Positions 40,759 to 50,009 of a stretch of DNA of 64,000 bases are shown piece by piece. The stretch is from Actinomadura sp. KC06. Lineage in GTDB: Bacteria; Actinomycetota; Actinomycetes; Streptosporangiales; Streptosporangiaceae. The stretch is taken from NCBI RefSeq assembly GCF_004348735.1, contig NZ_SMKT01000020.1:1-64000 (forward strand). The letters are read 5' to 3'. Below the pieces are notes generated by a model. That model had not been told where the DNA came from. It worked only from the letters and a program-made list of their open reading frames with translations, and did not search any database. Numbering within the stretch: position 1 is the first letter of the stretch; the number at the start of each line of letters is the position of its first letter. The translations under genes and the position numbers were made by a program.

Positions 40759-41448
40759 CTACAGGTAGCGGAGCCAGAGGTAGGGGGTGGCCAGCGTGAC
40801 CGTGACGAAGGTGACGACCAGGCCGTAGCGGGTGAACTGCCAGAAGCTGATGGGCGTGCCGTTGCGGGCGGCGATGCCGAGCACGACGTTGGCGCTCGCG
40901 CCGATGGCGGTGGCGCTACCGCCGAGGTCGGCGCCGAGGGCGAGCGCCCACCACAGCACCTGGCCCTCGTCTCCCGGATAATCCTGGACGAGGTCGGACA
41001 CGATCGGGGCGTCCTCGGTGGTCACCTTGGTGGCGGCGACGAGCAGCCCGGCGCCGAGGAGCGCGACGACGGACGGCTCGTAGTGCAGCACGGGATGCAG
41101 CACGAACGTCGCGACGACGATGGCGAGCACGGTGAGTCCCTGCGCGAGGAGCCGCCGGTCGATGATGGCTTCGCGCTCCTCCAGCTCCATGTCCTCCGCC
41201 GCGAGCTCCGGGTCGTAGTGGAACGCCGAGCGGAACAGCCAGCGGCGGATCAGGCAGAACACGACGATCAGGAGGACGACCAGCGGCGCGAGGTGCACGA
41301 GGAAGTCGTTGAACGACAGGTTCCCGCGGCTCGCGATGATGATGTCGGGCGGGTCGCCGACCAGCGTGGCGGTGCCGCCGATGTTGAAGGCGCCTTCCGC
41401 GTCGGTGATGTGCAGGAGCAGCATCAGGCCCGCGCCGCCGAGGGCCAC
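40759..41448 (-). pseudogene. decayed ArsB/NhaD-type permease (internal deletion)
   Basis: The frame reads like the ArsB/NhaD (CitM) ion transporter: LGGAGLMLLLHITDAEGAF, then GGTATLVGDPPDIIIASRGNLSFNDFL and a normal C-terminal half. In complete members about 100 or more residues with several helices lie between DAEGAF and NIGGTATL; here they are directly joined, and the first 30 or so residues are also missing. No good start codon or ribosome binding site exists. An internal deletion of a former full-length transporter of about 430 aa is the simplest reading. Confidence 0.75.
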
Positions 41449-41603
41449 CGGACCCGGTCGAAACCGCGCCCGTGCGAGCCCGGAAATGGTGGGGTTTTGC
41501 CTACCCCGTTCGGCGTGCTGGACCCATCCTCGCCGGCCGTCGCCGTCCGTAATTTCGTTCCTGCAGGCGCACCAGGAAGGAGCGCCGGGCTGGAGGGAAA
41601 GAA

Positions 41604-42401
41604 ATGATCGGACGCAAGGGGCCGGACCCGGCGGGCCAGGTGTCGGGTGAGGCGCTTCGCCTGGAGGGCGTGCGCAAGGTGTACGGCGCGGAAGGCAACC
41701 AGGTGGTCGCGCTGGACGGCGTGTCGCTGTCGCTGCCCTCCGGGTCGTTCACCGCGGTGATGGGCCCGTCCGGGTCGGGCAAGAGCACGCTCCTGCAGTG
41801 CGCTGCGGGTCTTGACCGTCCCACCGAGGGACGCGTGTTCGTGGACGGCGCCGAGCTGACCGGGGACGGCGAGGCCGCGCTGACGAAGTTCCGCCGGCAG
41901 CGGATCGGTTTCGTCTTCCAGCAGTTCAACCTGCTGCCGACGCTGAACGTGATGCAGAACGTGGTGCTGCCGCTGAAGCTCGCCGGACGGAAGGTCGACC
42001 GGCAGGGGGCGCGGGCCGTGCTCGAGCGCGTCGGGCTGGGCGACCGGCTCGGCCACCTGCCGTCGGAGCTGTCCGGCGGGCAGCAGCAGCGGGTGGCGAT
42101 CGCGCGGGCGCTGGTCACGCGGCCGCGGGTGGTGTTCGCGGACGAGCCGACCGGCGCGCTGGACACGCGGAGCGCCCGCGACGTCCTGGGCCTGCTGCAG
42201 GAGTCGGTGCACCTGCACGGCCAGACGGTCGTGATGGTCACCCACGACCCGGTCGCCGCGTCGTTCGCGAACGCGGTGCTGTACCTGGCGGACGGGCGGA
42301 TCGTCGGCCACCAGGCCGCGCCGACCGCCGAGGCCGTCGCGGAGCGGATGACGCACCTGGCCGACGAGGTCGAGCGTCAGCGGACGATGGCGGGGGCGTG
42401 A
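41604..42401 (+). CDS. MacB/LolD-type ABC transporter ATP-binding protein
   Basis: A 265-aa ATPase. Walker A is GPSGSGKST, Q-loop QQFNLLPTLN, signature LSGGQQQRVAIARAL, Walker B VVFADEPTGALD and H-loop MVTHD. This type pairs with FtsX-fold permeases to extrude lipoproteins, peptides or drugs. GGAGGGAAAG lies before the ATG. The permease gene follows 4 bp after the stop. Confidence 0.93.
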   Translation: MIGRKGPDPAGQVSGEALRLEGVRKVYGAEGNQVVALDGVSLSLPSGSFTAVMGPSGSGKSTLLQCAAGLDRPTEGRVFVDGAELTGDGEAALTKFRRQRIGFVFQQFNLLPTLNVMQNVVLPLKLAGRKVDRQGARAVLERVGLGDRLGHLPSELSGGQQQRVAIARALVTRPRVVFADEPTGALDTRSARDVLGLLQESVHLHGQTVVMVTHDPVAASFANAVLYLADGRIVGHQAAPTAEAVAERMTHLADEVERQRTMAGA

Positions 42402-42405
42402 GGAG

Positions 42406-43761
42406 ATGTTCCAGCTGGCGATGAGTTCACTGCGCAAGCGGACCGGGGCGTTCGTCGCGAGCTTCCTCGCGATGTTCCTCGGCTCGGCGATCATCATGGG
42501 TTTCGCGTCGATGCTGGACACGGCGGAGGCGAGCGGCGCGACCGGGCCGGCCAGGGAGACGCTCGTCACGATGGCGAACGTCGTCGGCGGGTGGGGCCTG
42601 CTGCTGGTGGTCTTCGCGGTCACCTCGACGCTGACCCTGTCCGTCCGGCAGCGCGCCGCGGAGATGGCGCTGCTGAAGAGCGTCGGCGCGACCCCGGCGC
42701 AGCTCGGCCGGATGATCGTCGGCGAGGCGGCGGGGCTGGCGGTGGCGGCGGCGCTGCTCGGGATCGTCCCGGGGATGCTGGTCGGCCGCGGGCTGCTGGG
42801 CATGCTGCACGACACCGGCCAGGTCCCGGCGGACGTCGGGTACACCTTCGGGCCGATCGCGGTGTCGATGGGCATCGGGATCACCGTCGTGTCCGCCGTC
42901 GGCGCCGCACTGATCACCGCGCGCCGCACGACCCGCGTCCGGGTGACGGAGTCGCTGGCGGACGCGGCCGTCGACACCGGCAAGCTGAGCAGGAAGCGCA
43001 TCGTGTTCGCGGTGATCTTCCTTCTGGTCGCCGTCCAGCAGGCGGTCATCACCGTGACCGTGATGGAGGACGACAGCATGGCCATGGCGACGTCCGGGCA
43101 GGCGGACATCTTCGCCGCGATCGGGCTGTCGCTGCTCGCCCCGGCCATCATGCGGCGGGTGACGGCGCTGGTGGCGGGTCCGCTGCGGCTGCTCGGCGGC
43201 GCCGCCGGCGGCCTCGCGGCCGACACCATGAGCCGCCGGACGAGCGCGCTCGCCTCCGCGGTCACGCCGGTCATCCTGTTCGTCGCGACGGCGGTCGGCA
43301 CGCTGTTCCTGCAGTCCACCGAGAACGCGGCGCTGGACGCGGCCGGGCTCGCCAAGACCAGCGAGCAGAAGAACATCGAGACGCTCAATTTCGTCGTCAT
43401 CGGGATGGTGGTGCTGTTCACCGCGATCATGCTGGTGAACACGCTGATCGCGGCGACCGCGCACCGCCGCCGCGAGTTCGGCCAGACGCGGCTCGCGGGC
43501 GCGACGCCCGGCCAGGTGCTCGGCGGCGTGGCGGTGGAGTCGGCGGTGCTGACCGTCACCGGCGTGCTGGTCGGGACGGTCGCGTCGGTCTTCACGATCG
43601 TGCCGTTCGGCCTCGCCCGCCGCGACTCGGCCACCCCGGACGGAAGCGTGTGGACCTACCTCGCGGTGGTCGCGCTCGCCGCCGTCCTCACCGGGGCCAC
43701 GGCCTACGCCGCGACCCGCAAGGCGGTCCGGGTCCCCGCGGTCGAGGCGGCGCTCAACTGA
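42406..43761 (+). CDS. FtsX-like ABC transporter permease
   Basis: A 451-aa permease with two FtsX domains (about residues 55-180 and 330-445), each holding the RRREFGQTRLAGATPGQVLG or RQRAAEMALLKSVGATPAQL motif, and no large extracytoplasmic MacB domain. It is shorter than the 800-residue permeases common in actinomycetes. Coupled in one operon with the ATPase upstream. Peptide-antibiotic export or resistance is a usual role (inference). Confidence 0.9.
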   Translation: MFQLAMSSLRKRTGAFVASFLAMFLGSAIIMGFASMLDTAEASGATGPARETLVTMANVVGGWGLLLVVFAVTSTLTLSVRQRAAEMALLKSVGATPAQLGRMIVGEAAGLAVAAALLGIVPGMLVGRGLLGMLHDTGQVPADVGYTFGPIAVSMGIGITVVSAVGAALITARRTTRVRVTESLADAAVDTGKLSRKRIVFAVIFLLVAVQQAVITVTVMEDDSMAMATSGQADIFAAIGLSLLAPAIMRRVTALVAGPLRLLGGAAGGLAADTMSRRTSALASAVTPVILFVATAVGTLFLQSTENAALDAAGLAKTSEQKNIETLNFVVIGMVVLFTAIMLVNTLIAATAHRRREFGQTRLAGATPGQVLGGVAVESAVLTVTGVLVGTVASVFTIVPFGLARRDSATPDGSVWTYLAVVALAAVLTGATAYAATRKAVRVPAVEAALN

Positions 43762-43792
43762 CCAGCAGGCGGGCGGCCGCGTTTCCCGCAAG

Positions 43793-43837
43793 GCCCCGTG
43801 GGGTGCTCATCCGTAGAGGGTGGGCACCCCGCGGGGC
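43793..43837 (+). terminator. long hairpin between the ABC operon and the murJ-like gene
   Basis: GCCCCGTGGGGTGC (43793-43806) pairs with GCACCCCGCGGGGC (43824-43837), 14 bp with one G-U, loop 17 nt. It lies just upstream of the murJ-like start and could terminate or attenuate. Confidence 0.6.
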
Positions 43838-43858
43838 ATACTGGCGCCTCCGGGGGTG

Positions 43859-45697
43859 GTGAAGGTGGACGAGCCCGAAGGACTGGACGAACCCGAGAGA
43901 CGTCGCGTGCTCATGCCGCTGGTCATCGCCGAGGCGGAGCGCGCGGAGCCGCCCGGCGAGCCGGAGACCGGGCTCGTCCCGCTCCGCGATCCCGGCGACG
44001 TCGGCGACCCGGGGACCGCCGACCGGCCCGGCTCGGAGGGCGACGAGATCGGCGGCGCCGCGCAGGCCGCGCCGCCCGGCGTCGCGCACTCCAGCGCCGT
44101 GATGGCGATCGGGACGGTCTTCTCCCGCGCCACCGGCTTCCTCCGCACGGTCGTGATCGGCGCGGCGCTCGGCACCGCGCTGCTCGGCGACGCCTACCAG
44201 GCCGCCGAGATGATCCCGTACACGGTGTACGAGCTGCTGCTCGGCGGGCTCCTCGCGAGCGTCTTCGTCCCGTTCCTGGTCAAGCGGCGGATGCGGGACG
44301 CCGACGGGGGAGCGGCGACGGAGCGGCGGCTGCTCGGCGTCGTCCTGCTGGCCCTCGCCGTCCTGACCGCCGTGGCCGTGCTCGCCGCCGACCAGCTGAT
44401 CTCCCTGTACGCGGGCGGGTACGAGGGGCGGCAGCGCGAGGTGGCCGTGCTGCTCACCCGGCTGCTGCTCGTGCAGATCTTCTTCATCGGCGTCAGCGGG
44501 CTGGCGAGCACGCTGCTGAACGTCCGGCGCCGGTTCGGGGCGCCGATGTGGGCGCCGGTCGTCAACAACCTGATCACGATGGCGGCGGGCCTGCTGTTCC
44601 TCTGGGTCGCCGGACGCGGCCGGACCGCCGACACCGTCACCGACGGCCAGCTCGCCCTCATCGGCGTCGGCTCCGCGTTCGGCACGATCGCGCAGAGCGC
44701 CGTCCTCGCGTGGACGCTCCGGTCCGCCGGGTTCCGCTGGCGCCCGCGCCTCGACCTGCGCGGCTCCGGGCTCGGCGAGGCGGTGCGGGCCGCGTCGTGG
44801 ATGCTGCTCTACATCGTCGTCGCGCAGGTGGGCGTCCTCATGACCGCGAACGTCGCGACGCGCGCCGCCGAGCGGGCGGCCGAGGCGGCGGGCCGTCCGG
44901 TCTCGGGGAGCGGGCTCGCCACCTACAAGTTCGCGCTCGTGGTGTTCCAGCTCCCGTACGCGATCATCGCGGTGTCGGTGATCACGGCGCTGCTGCCGAG
45001 GATGAGCGCGCACGTCGCGGACGGGCGGCGCGACCTCGTCCGGGACGACTTCTCCCGCGGCCTGCGGCTGGCCTGCGCGCTGCTCGTCCCGCTCTGGCTC
45101 GGGATGCTCGTGTTCGCGATCCCCGGCTCCGTCACGTTCTTCGCCTACGGCAGCCTCAGCGTGGACGGGGCGCGCCGCATCGGCGTCGTCCTCATGGTGT
45201 TCGCCGTGATGGTGCTGCCGTTCACCCTGCACCAGCTCCTGATGCGCGTCTTCTACGCCATGGGCGACACCCGCACGCCCGGTCTGATCGCCATTCCGGC
45301 GGGGATCACGCAGGCGGTCACGGCGCTCGCGCTGCTGTGGCTCGTCCCGGCGCGGCAGGTCGTGCTCGGGCTGCCCGTCGCCTACGGGCTGTTCTACCTG
45401 GCGGGCGCGACGGGCGCGGCGCTCGTCCTGCGCAGGCGGCTCGGCGGGATGGACGGACGCCGCATCCTCCGCGCGCTCACGCGCCTGCATCTGGCCGCGC
45501 TGCCCGCCGTCGCGTTCGCGGCGGCGGTCGTCTGGGGTTTCGGGCATCTGCCGGGCGACCGGCTCCCCGCCCTGCTGACCGTAGTCGTCGGCGGCCTCGG
45601 CGGCGGAGCCCTGTACGTGGTCACCGCCAGGCTGATGAAGATCCCCGAGATCGGCTACTTCACCGCGATGGCCGCTTCGCGCGTCCGCCGCACCTGA
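43859..45697 (+). CDS. murJ: MurJ/MviN-family lipid II flippase paralogue
   Basis: A 612-aa membrane protein with 13-14 helices of the MOP superfamily. A charged N-terminal extension of about 80 residues precedes VMAIGTVFSRATGFLRTVVI and DAYQAAEMIPYTVYELLLGG, the hallmark of MviN/MurJ. MurJ flips lipid II for peptidoglycan synthesis. Actinobacteria usually keep the main murJ near the origin, so this may be a second copy with a special lipid-linked substrate. The start is uncertain; GTG at 43856, 43859 and 43865 are all possible. Confidence 0.85.
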   Translation: MKVDEPEGLDEPERRRVLMPLVIAEAERAEPPGEPETGLVPLRDPGDVGDPGTADRPGSEGDEIGGAAQAAPPGVAHSSAVMAIGTVFSRATGFLRTVVIGAALGTALLGDAYQAAEMIPYTVYELLLGGLLASVFVPFLVKRRMRDADGGAATERRLLGVVLLALAVLTAVAVLAADQLISLYAGGYEGRQREVAVLLTRLLLVQIFFIGVSGLASTLLNVRRRFGAPMWAPVVNNLITMAAGLLFLWVAGRGRTADTVTDGQLALIGVGSAFGTIAQSAVLAWTLRSAGFRWRPRLDLRGSGLGEAVRAASWMLLYIVVAQVGVLMTANVATRAAERAAEAAGRPVSGSGLATYKFALVVFQLPYAIIAVSVITALLPRMSAHVADGRRDLVRDDFSRGLRLACALLVPLWLGMLVFAIPGSVTFFAYGSLSVDGARRIGVVLMVFAVMVLPFTLHQLLMRVFYAMGDTRTPGLIAIPAGITQAVTALALLWLVPARQVVLGLPVAYGLFYLAGATGAALVLRRRLGGMDGRRILRALTRLHLAALPAVAFAAAVVWGFGHLPGDRLPALLTVVVGGLGGGALYVVTARLMKIPEIGYFTAMAASRVRRT

Positions 45698-45754
45698 CGG
45701 CCCGGAAACGCCGAAAACGCCGCCCGGTGCGGACGGCGAGTTCGGCGGGCCGGG

Positions 45755-47251
45755 TCAGTGCGAGCGGGCCCGGCGGGGGAGCAGGAACGCGACCAGGAAG
45801 GCGACCGCGGTGAGGGCGATCGTCAGCTCGGCGACCCGCTTGGCGGCGTCCAGCGCGGCGGACGGGTCGAAGTGCCCGGCCACCGGCGCGCCGATCGCGC
45901 CGAAGAACACGGTGCCGAGGATCGCGATGCCGAGCGAGGCGCCCAGCTGCTGGATCGACTCCAGCGCCGCCGACCCGGACCCGACCTCGTGGTCGGCGAT
46001 GCCCGCGACGATGATGTCGAACAGCGGGACGAAGATCATCCCCATTCCGGCGCCGAAGAGCAGCAGCGGCGCGGCCAGGTGCCAGCCGCCGAGGCCCGTC
46101 CCGGCCGTCTCGAACACCGCGTACAGGGCGGCCAGCCCGGCGAGCATCATGCCGAGCCCGATGTGCAGGACGTTCCGGCCGAGGCCGGTCATGGCCATGC
46201 TGCCGAACGCAGACCCGGCGAACGCGCCGATCGCCCAGGACGCCATCGCCAGGCTCGCGGCGAGCGGCGTGTAGCCGAGCCCGAGCTGCAGGAACAGCCC
46301 GACGGCGAGCGAGAACCCGGTGATCAGCCCGAAGAAGACGACGACGAACAGGACGCCGGAGCTGTAGGAGCGGTTGGCGAACACGCTCAGCCGGACGAGC
46401 GGCGTCCGGCCGCGGCGGGCGCGGCGCAGCTGGTGCAGCGCGAACACGGCGAGGACGGGCGCCGACCCGGCGAGCAGCGCCAGCGACCAGATCGGCCAGC
46501 CCAGCTCGCGGCCTTGGACGAGCGGGTAGACCAGCATGCTCATGCCGAGCCCGCCGAGCAGCATGCCGGTGACGTCCAGACCGCCGGAGCGGTCGGCCTG
46601 CGACCGGGTCGGGGCGGGCAGTACCCGCGCGCCCACGACCAGCGCGTACGCGCCGACCGGGACGTTGATCAGGAAGATCGCGCGCCAGCCGGTGCCGAAC
46701 AGGTCGGCGTCGACCAGCAGCCCGGCGACCACCGGGCCGAGGATCGTGGCCAGCCCGATCACCGGGCCGAGCAGCGCGAACGCCTTGCCGACGTCCTTGG
46801 CGCCGAACAGGTCGCGGACCAGCCCGAAGCCCTGCGGGATCATCACCGCGGCGCACAGCCCCTGCGCGACCCGCGCGGCGATCAGGCTCTCCGGCGACCA
46901 GGCGAAGGCGCAGGCCACCGAGGTGGCCAGGAACCCGGCGGCCCCCGCCAGCAGGACGGGCTTGCGGCCGAACATGTCGCCGAGCCGGCCGCCGGTGAGC
47001 AGCGCCACGGCGAGGGCGAGCGTGTACCCGGCCGCCATCCACTGCAGCGCGGAGTAGGACCCGCCGAGGTCCGCGCGGATCGCGGGCGCGGCCACGTTCA
47101 CGACGGTGGAGTCGAGCAGGTTCAGCAGGGTGGCGGCCAGGACCGCGGAGAGTCCGAGCCAGCGGCGCGGATGCGGGGCGGCGGTGCTCTCCGTGCGGAC
47201 GTCGGAGCGCGTCTCAGATGGCGAGACGGGGGTGTCGAGCGTGGCGGTCAC
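45755..47251 (-). CDS. MFS drug efflux transporter, DHA2 (14-helix) type
   Basis: A 498-aa proton-driven exporter of the EmrB/QacA group. Motifs are LLNLLDSTVVNVAAPAI (motif D1), GGRLGDMFGRKP (motif A) and the antiporter motif around GPVIGLATILGPVVAGLL. AGGAAGGAAGAG precedes the GTG at 47251. Two palindromes flank its -10 box (47273-47317), so it is probably under a repressor, but no regulator gene is adjacent. Confidence 0.9.
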   Translation of the reverse strand: MTATLDTPVSPSETRSDVRTESTAAPHPRRWLGLSAVLAATLLNLLDSTVVNVAAPAIRADLGGSYSALQWMAAGYTLALAVALLTGGRLGDMFGRKPVLLAGAAGFLATSVACAFAWSPESLIAARVAQGLCAAVMIPQGFGLVRDLFGAKDVGKAFALLGPVIGLATILGPVVAGLLVDADLFGTGWRAIFLINVPVGAYALVVGARVLPAPTRSQADRSGGLDVTGMLLGGLGMSMLVYPLVQGRELGWPIWSLALLAGSAPVLAVFALHQLRRARRGRTPLVRLSVFANRSYSSGVLFVVVFFGLITGFSLAVGLFLQLGLGYTPLAASLAMASWAIGAFAGSAFGSMAMTGLGRNVLHIGLGMMLAGLAALYAVFETAGTGLGGWHLAAPLLLFGAGMGMIFVPLFDIIVAGIADHEVGSGSAALESIQQLGASLGIAILGTVFFGAIGAPVAGHFDPSAALDAAKRVAELTIALTAVAFLVAFLLPRRARSH

Positions 47252-47272
47252 GGCTCTTCCTTCCTGTCGGAG

Positions 47273-47317
47273 CGGAATGCTCTGTTCCGATAATAGCAGA
47301 ACGGAATGCTTCATTCC
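47273..47317 (-). promoter_or_regulatory. promoter and double operator of the MFS gene
   Basis: On the minus strand the -10 box TATTAT (47290-47295) is flanked by two palindromes: CGGAA-N7-TTCCG at 47273-47289 and GGAATG-CTT-CATTCC at 47303-47317. The arrangement suits a TetR- or MarR-type repressor. Confidence 0.6.
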
Positions 47318-47394
47318 AAGTCCTTCGGAGCGGGAACCGATCGAGGGCGGGGCAAGGGGTCCGATTCGTCCGGTGATGCCATACGCTTCGAGGC

Positions 47395-47784
47395 ATGGAC
47401 GAGGCATCGGCCGAGCGCGGGAAGGGCGGGCTGCGCCGCTTCCTCCGGCGCATGGCGTCGAGCAACGCCGAGCTCGAAGCCGAGGACCTGCAGAAATCCT
47501 CGGGCCACGAAGGCGCGACGCCGATCACCGAGTGCGCCGAGCGCAAGCGCCACTGCGTCGCGGGTACGCTACGTACGGTGACGCTCCGCCCGCGGGGCGG
47601 CGCCCCGGCCCTGGAGGCCGAGCTGTACGACGGCACCGACGTGATCAGCCTGGTCTGGCTCGGCCGCCGCAAGATCGCCGGCATCGACCCGGGGCGCATG
47701 CTGCGCGCCGAGGGGCTGGTGAGCACGCAGGACGGGCGCAAGGTCATGTTCAATCCGCGATACGAGCTGCGCGGCGGTTCATGA
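47395..47784 (+). CDS. OB-fold nucleic-acid-binding protein
   Basis: A 129-aa protein with a charged N-terminal helix and an OB-fold of the actinobacterial type linked to DUF3710/DUF3159 genes (HCVAGTLRTVTLRPRGGAPA, LYDGTDVISLVWLGRRKIAG, LVSTQDGRKVMFNPRYEL). It resembles the anticodon-binding OB domain of aminoacyl-tRNA synthetases and RecG-type proteins. Its partner or substrate is unknown. It heads a run with DUF3159. Confidence 0.85.
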   Translation: MDEASAERGKGGLRRFLRRMASSNAELEAEDLQKSSGHEGATPITECAERKRHCVAGTLRTVTLRPRGGAPALEAELYDGTDVISLVWLGRRKIAGIDPGRMLRAEGLVSTQDGRKVMFNPRYELRGGS

Positions 47785-47812
47785 GGCCGCGGCGAGCGGC
47801 CGGGAGTGCGAC

Positions 47813-48607
47813 GTGAGCGAAGTCGAAGCGAGCCGGGAGGACGGCGTGGACACCGAGACCGGGGATCCCGCCGCGTCCGGCAAGCCCGGGGCGACGGCCG
47901 CGACGCCCGAAGCGCCCGCGGAGCCCGGCACGTCGAGCACGTCCGCCGCGCCGGAGAAGGAGAAGGCCGCGCACGACACCGTCGAGGCGGCCGTGCGCGC
48001 CCAGCTCACCAAGGCGCTCGGCGGCGTCCGCGGCATGATCGAGGCCGCCGTCCCCACCATCGCGTTCACCGGCACCTACGTCACGACGGACGAGATCAAG
48101 CCCGCCGTCGCCGCCGGAATCGGCGCGGCCGTGCTGCTGCTCGCCGTCCGGATCGCGCAGCGCTCCAACCCGCAGTTCGTCCTGAACAGCCTGGTCGGCA
48201 TCGCGATCGCCGCGTTCTTCGCGCTGCGCTCGGGCAAGGCCGAGGACGCGTTCCTACCCGGCATCCTGCTCAACGCCGGCTACGCCGCCGCGATGATCTT
48301 CTCGATCGCGGTGCGGTGGCCGGTCGTCGGCTTCATCATCGGCACCGTCACCGGCGACCCGACCGAATGGCGCCGCGACCCCGGCATCGTGAAGCTGTGC
48401 TCGAAGCTCACCTGGCTGCTGGTGCTGCCGTGCGCGGCGCGGGTCGCCGTCCAGTACCCGATCTACCTCGCCGACGGCGACCAGAGCGGCCTGCTCGGCG
48501 CCGCCAAGATCGTGATGGGCTGGCCGCTGCAGGTGGCGGCGCTCGCGGCCATGGTCTGGCTCCTCGCCCGCGGCCGCACCCCCATAGAACGCAAAGAACC
48601 CGCCTAG
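47813..48607 (+). CDS. DUF3159 integral membrane protein
   Basis: A 264-aa protein with an Ala/Pro/Glu-rich cytoplasmic N-terminus (to about residue 55) and five or six membrane helices. Conserved strings are GGVRGMIEAAVPTIAFTGTY and RWPVVGFIIGTVTGDPTEWR. The DUF3159 family is conserved next to OB-fold and TrkA genes in actinobacteria; function unknown. Confidence 0.92.
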   Translation: MSEVEASREDGVDTETGDPAASGKPGATAATPEAPAEPGTSSTSAAPEKEKAAHDTVEAAVRAQLTKALGGVRGMIEAAVPTIAFTGTYVTTDEIKPAVAAGIGAAVLLLAVRIAQRSNPQFVLNSLVGIAIAAFFALRSGKAEDAFLPGILLNAGYAAAMIFSIAVRWPVVGFIIGTVTGDPTEWRRDPGIVKLCSKLTWLLVLPCAARVAVQYPIYLADGDQSGLLGAAKIVMGWPLQVAALAAMVWLLARGRTPIERKEPA

Positions 48608-48645
48608 CCGAGGGCCGGGCGGGTCCGGTGCGTCCGGTCACTGGG

Positions 48646-49305
48646 TCAGTGGCCGCCGAGCAGCTCCGCGAGCTCGTCTTCCACGTCCTGGCTGGCGACG
48701 AACATCAGCTCGTCGCCCGGTTCGAGCGTGTCGTCGGACGTCGGGACCAGCACCCGGCCCTCGCGCAGGATCGCCACCAGCGCCGTGTCGCGCGGCCAGG
48801 CCACCGACCCGACCCGCTCCCCGCCGAGCGGCGCGTCCTCTGGCAGCGTCAGCTCCACCAGGTTCGCCTCGCCCTGCCGGAACGTCATCAGCCGGACGAG
48901 GTCGCCGACGCTGACCGCCTCCTCCACCAGCGCGGACAGCAGCCGCGGCGTCGACACCGCCACGTCCACGCCCCACGACTCGTTGAACAGCCACTCGTTG
49001 TTCGGATGGTTGATCCGGGCCACCACCCGCGGCACCCCGTACTCGGTCTTGGCGAGCAGCGACACCACCAGGTTGACCTTGTCGTCGCCGGACGAGGCCA
49101 CCACCACCTGGCAGCGCTCCAGCGCCGCGTCGTCCAGCGCGGAGATCTCGCACGCGTCGGCCAGCAGCCACTCGGCGCGCGGCACCATCTCCACCTTGAT
49201 GGCCTTGGGGCTCTTGTCGATCAGGAGGACCTCGTGCCCGTTCTCCAGCAGCTCCTGGGCGATGGACCGGCCCACCGCGCCCGCCCCGGCGATCGCGACC
49301 CGCAT
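48646..49305 (-). CDS. TrkA-type potassium uptake regulator (second copy)
   Basis: A 219-aa cytoplasmic protein with an RCK (TrkA_N) Rossmann domain (VAIAGAGAVGRSIAQELL, acidic end of beta-2 LLIDKSPK) and a C-terminal TrkA_C ligand-binding domain (about residue 140 on). It should bind NAD(H) or a nucleotide and gate a K+ transporter. It shares one base with the upstream trkA stop (TGATG). In this genome context the APC-type permease encoded divergently may be the partner. Confidence 0.9.
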   Translation of the reverse strand: MRVAIAGAGAVGRSIAQELLENGHEVLLIDKSPKAIKVEMVPRAEWLLADACEISALDDAALERCQVVVASSGDDKVNLVVSLLAKTEYGVPRVVARINHPNNEWLFNESWGVDVAVSTPRLLSALVEEAVSVGDLVRLMTFRQGEANLVELTLPEDAPLGGERVGSVAWPRDTALVAILREGRVLVPTSDDTLEPGDELMFVASQDVEDELAELLGGH

Positions 49306-49970
49306 CAGGACTCCTCCCCGTCCCGCGCCGCGACGGCGAGGTTCACGCGCTCGACGTCGTCGGCGCCCGCCATGATGTGCACGATGTCTCCGTCCTGGAT
49401 CACGGTGTCCCGGTCCGGGACGAGGGCCTCGCCCATCCGCGACAGGAACGCCACCCGCGTGCCCGCGTGCTCCTCCAGCGCGCCGACCTTCTCGCCCACC
49501 CACAGGTGCCCGGAGTCCAGCTCGGCGAGGACGACCGCGCCGGTCGGGTCGCGCCACAGCGGCTCGGCGCCCTCGGGGAGCAGCCGCCGCAGGATCTGGT
49601 CGGCGGTCCACCGGACGGTCGCGACCGTGGGGATGCCGAGGCGCTGGTACACCTCCGCGCGGCGCGGGTCGTAGATCCGGGCGACCACGTTGTCGACGCC
49701 GAACGTCTCCCGCGCCACCCGCGCGGAGATGATGTTGGAGTTGTCGCCGCTGCTGACGGCCACGAACGCGGACGCGCGCTCGATGCCCGCCTCGGCGATC
49801 ACGTCGCGGTCGAACCCGAAACCGGTGATGCGGCGGCCCCGGAACCCGCTGCGCAGGCGGCGGAACGCCTCCGGGTTCTGGTCGATGATGGCCACCGAGT
49901 GACCCTTGTCCTCCAGGATGTGGGCGAGCGTCGAACCGACCCGCCCGCATCCCATGATCACGATATGCAC
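49305..49970 (-). CDS. TrkA-type potassium uptake regulator (first copy)
   Basis: A 221-aa RCK protein: HIVIMGCGRVGSTLAHIL nucleotide-binding motif, Asp of IIDQNPEAF, and TrkA_C after about residue 135. GTG 49970 is chosen because the Rossmann strand starts right there and AGAGGGAACGG precedes it. With the overlapping second copy it likely forms a hetero-octameric gating ring (inference). Confidence 0.9.
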   Translation of the reverse strand: MHIVIMGCGRVGSTLAHILEDKGHSVAIIDQNPEAFRRLRSGFRGRRITGFGFDRDVIAEAGIERASAFVAVSSGDNSNIISARVARETFGVDNVVARIYDPRRAEVYQRLGIPTVATVRWTADQILRRLLPEGAEPLWRDPTGAVVLAELDSGHLWVGEKVGALEEHAGTRVAFLSRMGEALVPDRDTVIQDGDIVHIMAGADDVERVNLAVAARDGEES

Positions 49971-49990
49971 GGCCGTTCCCTCTGTCCGTC

Positions 49991-50009
49991 CAGGGGGACG
50001 CTCCCCCTG
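49991..50009 (-). other. hairpin in the trkA mRNA leader
   Basis: CAGGGGGA-CGC-TCCCCCTG, a perfect 8-bp stem, lies 20 bp before the first trkA start codon. It resembles the hairpin upstream of the IMPase gene (20356-20377) and may be the same kind of element. Confidence 0.5.
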
